Part shown: positions 31,730 through 32,724 of the stretch, one piece after another
How positions within the stretch are numbered: the first letter of the stretch is position 1
Layout of the letters: each line of letters opens with the position of its first letter
Source: an uncultured Saprospirales bacterium
GTDB lineage: Bacteria > Bacteroidota > Bacteroidia > Chitinophagales > Saprospiraceae
Direction: 5' to 3'
NCBI GenBank assembly: GCA_937864265.1
Contig: CALMIR010000086.1
Location: 1-32,724 of the forward strand
Length of the DNA: 32,724 nt
Position numbers and translations under genes: made by a program
Notes under the pieces: model-generated
Database searches by the model: none
What the model was told of the DNA's origin: nothing
The model's input: only the letters and a program-made list of their open reading frames with translations

Positions 31730-32488
31730 ATGATTGATAAGGTGGATATCGCCAACGTATTGTTTTTGGATATCGAAACGGTCTGCGCCAAATCGCAATA
31801 CCAGGAATTAGACGACACGATGCAGGAATTGTGGCAACTCAAAGCGAAACAAATACTGCGCGTAGATATGGAAGACCTCAATGAAGAGGCGAGCGCAAAA
31901 GCTTACAAGGATAAAGCCGCTATTTTTGCGGAGTTCGGAAAAATTGTATGCATTTCTGTTGGCGCCATTCACCGCGATAAAGAAGACCAGAAACTGAAAG
32001 TACGCTTAAAATCTTTTGCCAGCGAAAACGAGGCGGAATTGCTGCATGCTTTTTCGCAGCTATTGTTTCAACATTACAACGATCCCAATAAATTCTTCCT
32101 GTGCGGCCATAATATCAAGGAATTCGATGTGCCATACATTTGCCGTCGCATGGTAGTCAACCAACTGCCCATGCCCAATATGCTTAACATTTCTGGTAAA
32201 AAACCCTGGGAAATAGCCTATCTAATAGATACGCTGGAGCTGTGGAAGTTTGGCGACCACAAGCATTTTACCTCTCTTAAACTGCTGGCTGCCGTTTTGG
32301 GTTTTCCTTCTCCAAAAGATGATATGGACGGAAGCCAGGTCGGACATGTTTACTGGGAAGAAAAAGATTTAAAACGCATTGCTCATTATTGTGAAAAAGA
32401 TGTGTTGGCTACCATTCAACTCTTTTTACGCTTCAAGCGAATGCCCTTGCTGGAATCCGATCAGATTTCGCACATCGGAATCAATTAG
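31730..32488 (+). CDS. Predicted 3'-5' exonuclease, DEDD family (PolB-like)
   Basis: 252 residues of the ribonuclease H-like DEDDy exonuclease fold. ExoI motif: Asp14 and Glu16 in LFLDIET. ExoII: Asp in CGHNIKEFDVPYICRR. ExoIII: YCEKDVLATIQLF, with the Tyr and Asp that complete the two-metal site. It resembles the stand-alone family related to the proofreading domain of family B DNA polymerases, found in many Bacteroidota. It probably acts on DNA or RNA 3' ends in the cytoplasm; the physiological substrate is not known. It is followed directly by the 120-bp tandem repeat array. Confidence 0.9.
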   Translation: MIDKVDIANVLFLDIETVCAKSQYQELDDTMQELWQLKAKQILRVDMEDLNEEASAKAYKDKAAIFAEFGKIVCISVGAIHRDKEDQKLKVRLKSFASENEAELLHAFSQLLFQHYNDPNKFFLCGHNIKEFDVPYICRRMVVNQLPMPNMLNISGKKPWEIAYLIDTLELWKFGDHKHFTSLKLLAAVLGFPSPKDDMDGSQVGHVYWEEKDLKRIAHYCEKDVLATIQLFLRFKRMPLLESDQISHIGIN

Positions 32489-32521
32489 TAGAGTACAAAA
32501 ATGATTGGCTAATTCATCAGC

Positions 32522-32724
32522 GTCCTTCCTATAGCAGACACACTTAAAGTGAACCGTTTAGCCCGCTAGGGTAAGGACAAATCGGGAACTTAATTTTTCT
32601 GCGTTAGCAGTGTGCAAAAAATCACTTCCCGATTTAACAGAGTCCTTACCCTAGCAGACACACTTGAAGTGAACCGTTTAGCCCGCTAGGGTAAGGACAA
32701 ATCGGGAACTTAATTTTTCTGCGT
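32522..32724. repeat. Tandem array of a 120-bp two-hairpin unit, cut by the window end
   Basis: One full unit (32522-32641) and 83 bp of a second (32642-32724) have an exact 120-bp period and differ at only four of the 83 shared positions (32528, 32530, 32531 and 32546). In the second unit a perfect 14-bp stem (32642-32655 and 32685-32698) encloses a 29-nt loop. The second hairpin pairs AAATCGGGAA (32579-32588) with TTCCCGATTT (32626-32635) and contains CTGC/GCAG (32599-32610). The first unit's left arm has three mismatches. The array probably continues beyond the window. Confidence 0.85.

Noticed and set aside
32522-32724. CRISPR array
   Set aside because: The repeated unit is 120 bp with no short constant repeat separated by unique spacers; nearly the whole unit is repeated.
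32522-32724. Integron attC sites
   Set aside because: The paired hairpins recall attC folding, but no gene cassettes lie between units and no integrase is in the window. The recognisable attC core could not be shown.

Overview
The window looks like chromosomal DNA of a Bacteroidota bacterium, most likely of the Saprospiria/Cytophagia side. The reasons are: AT-rich leaders without Shine-Dalgarno sequences; repeated TAnnTTTG (-7 type) motifs 20-45 bp before start codons; a DUF3276/PUR-like protein; the futalosine menaquinone gene mqnC; a signal peptidase I of about 536 residues; and many exported lipoproteins and outer-membrane barrels. No rRNA, tRNA, insertion sequence or CRISPR array was seen. 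The assignment is from protein character only; no search was run. || Layout. 64-6296 is mostly housekeeping: a 3-hydroxyacyl-CoA dehydrogenase, an unknown exported protein, radC, a DUF3276 protein, rnpA, a small membrane protein, mqnC and a purine nucleoside phosphorylase. 6328-9888 holds an ECF sigma gene overlapping a membrane TPR protein (probable anti-sigma), a divergent small FN3-like exported protein and a large helical protein of unknown function. 10171-11622 is a run of three exported proteins (lipoprotein, small secreted protein, barrel). 11846-17977 carries an exported TPR-CHAT protease-like protein (968 aa), a large barrel-like protein and, convergent, a membrane-anchored papain-like (C1A) protease. 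18323-20323 has a small winged-helix protein, an exported SRPBCC protein and a Cys-rich ECF sigma factor. 20419-25287 has a surface-type lipoprotein with a beta-helix, a 57-codon orphan ORF, and an HlyD adaptor plus an ABC exporter without a C39 peptidase. 25464-32488 returns to mixed genes: a barrel, a SnoaL/PD40 protein, lepB, an orphan DUF2281 antitoxin-like gene, a DUF1573 protein, a coiled-coil membrane protein and a DEDD exonuclease. || The least expected signal is non-coding. At the right edge (32522-32724) a unit with an exact 120-bp period is repeated. Each unit is built of two hairpins. A diverged, shorter relative of the same element lies just upstream of the CHAT gene (11736-11817). 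It has the same 29-nt loop length, a similar loop sequence and the same downstream core, but its stem has a different sequence that is still perfectly self-complementary. That pattern suggests selection on structure. The second candidate system is the HlyD/ABC exporter with the tiny basic-to-hydrophobic peptide ORF convergent to it. || Working picture (inference): two ECF sigma modules sense envelope conditions, and the region between them is rich in exported proteins, including two different cysteine-protease folds (CHAT and C1A) facing each other across a 24-bp-stem terminator. Functional links among these genes rest on proximity only.
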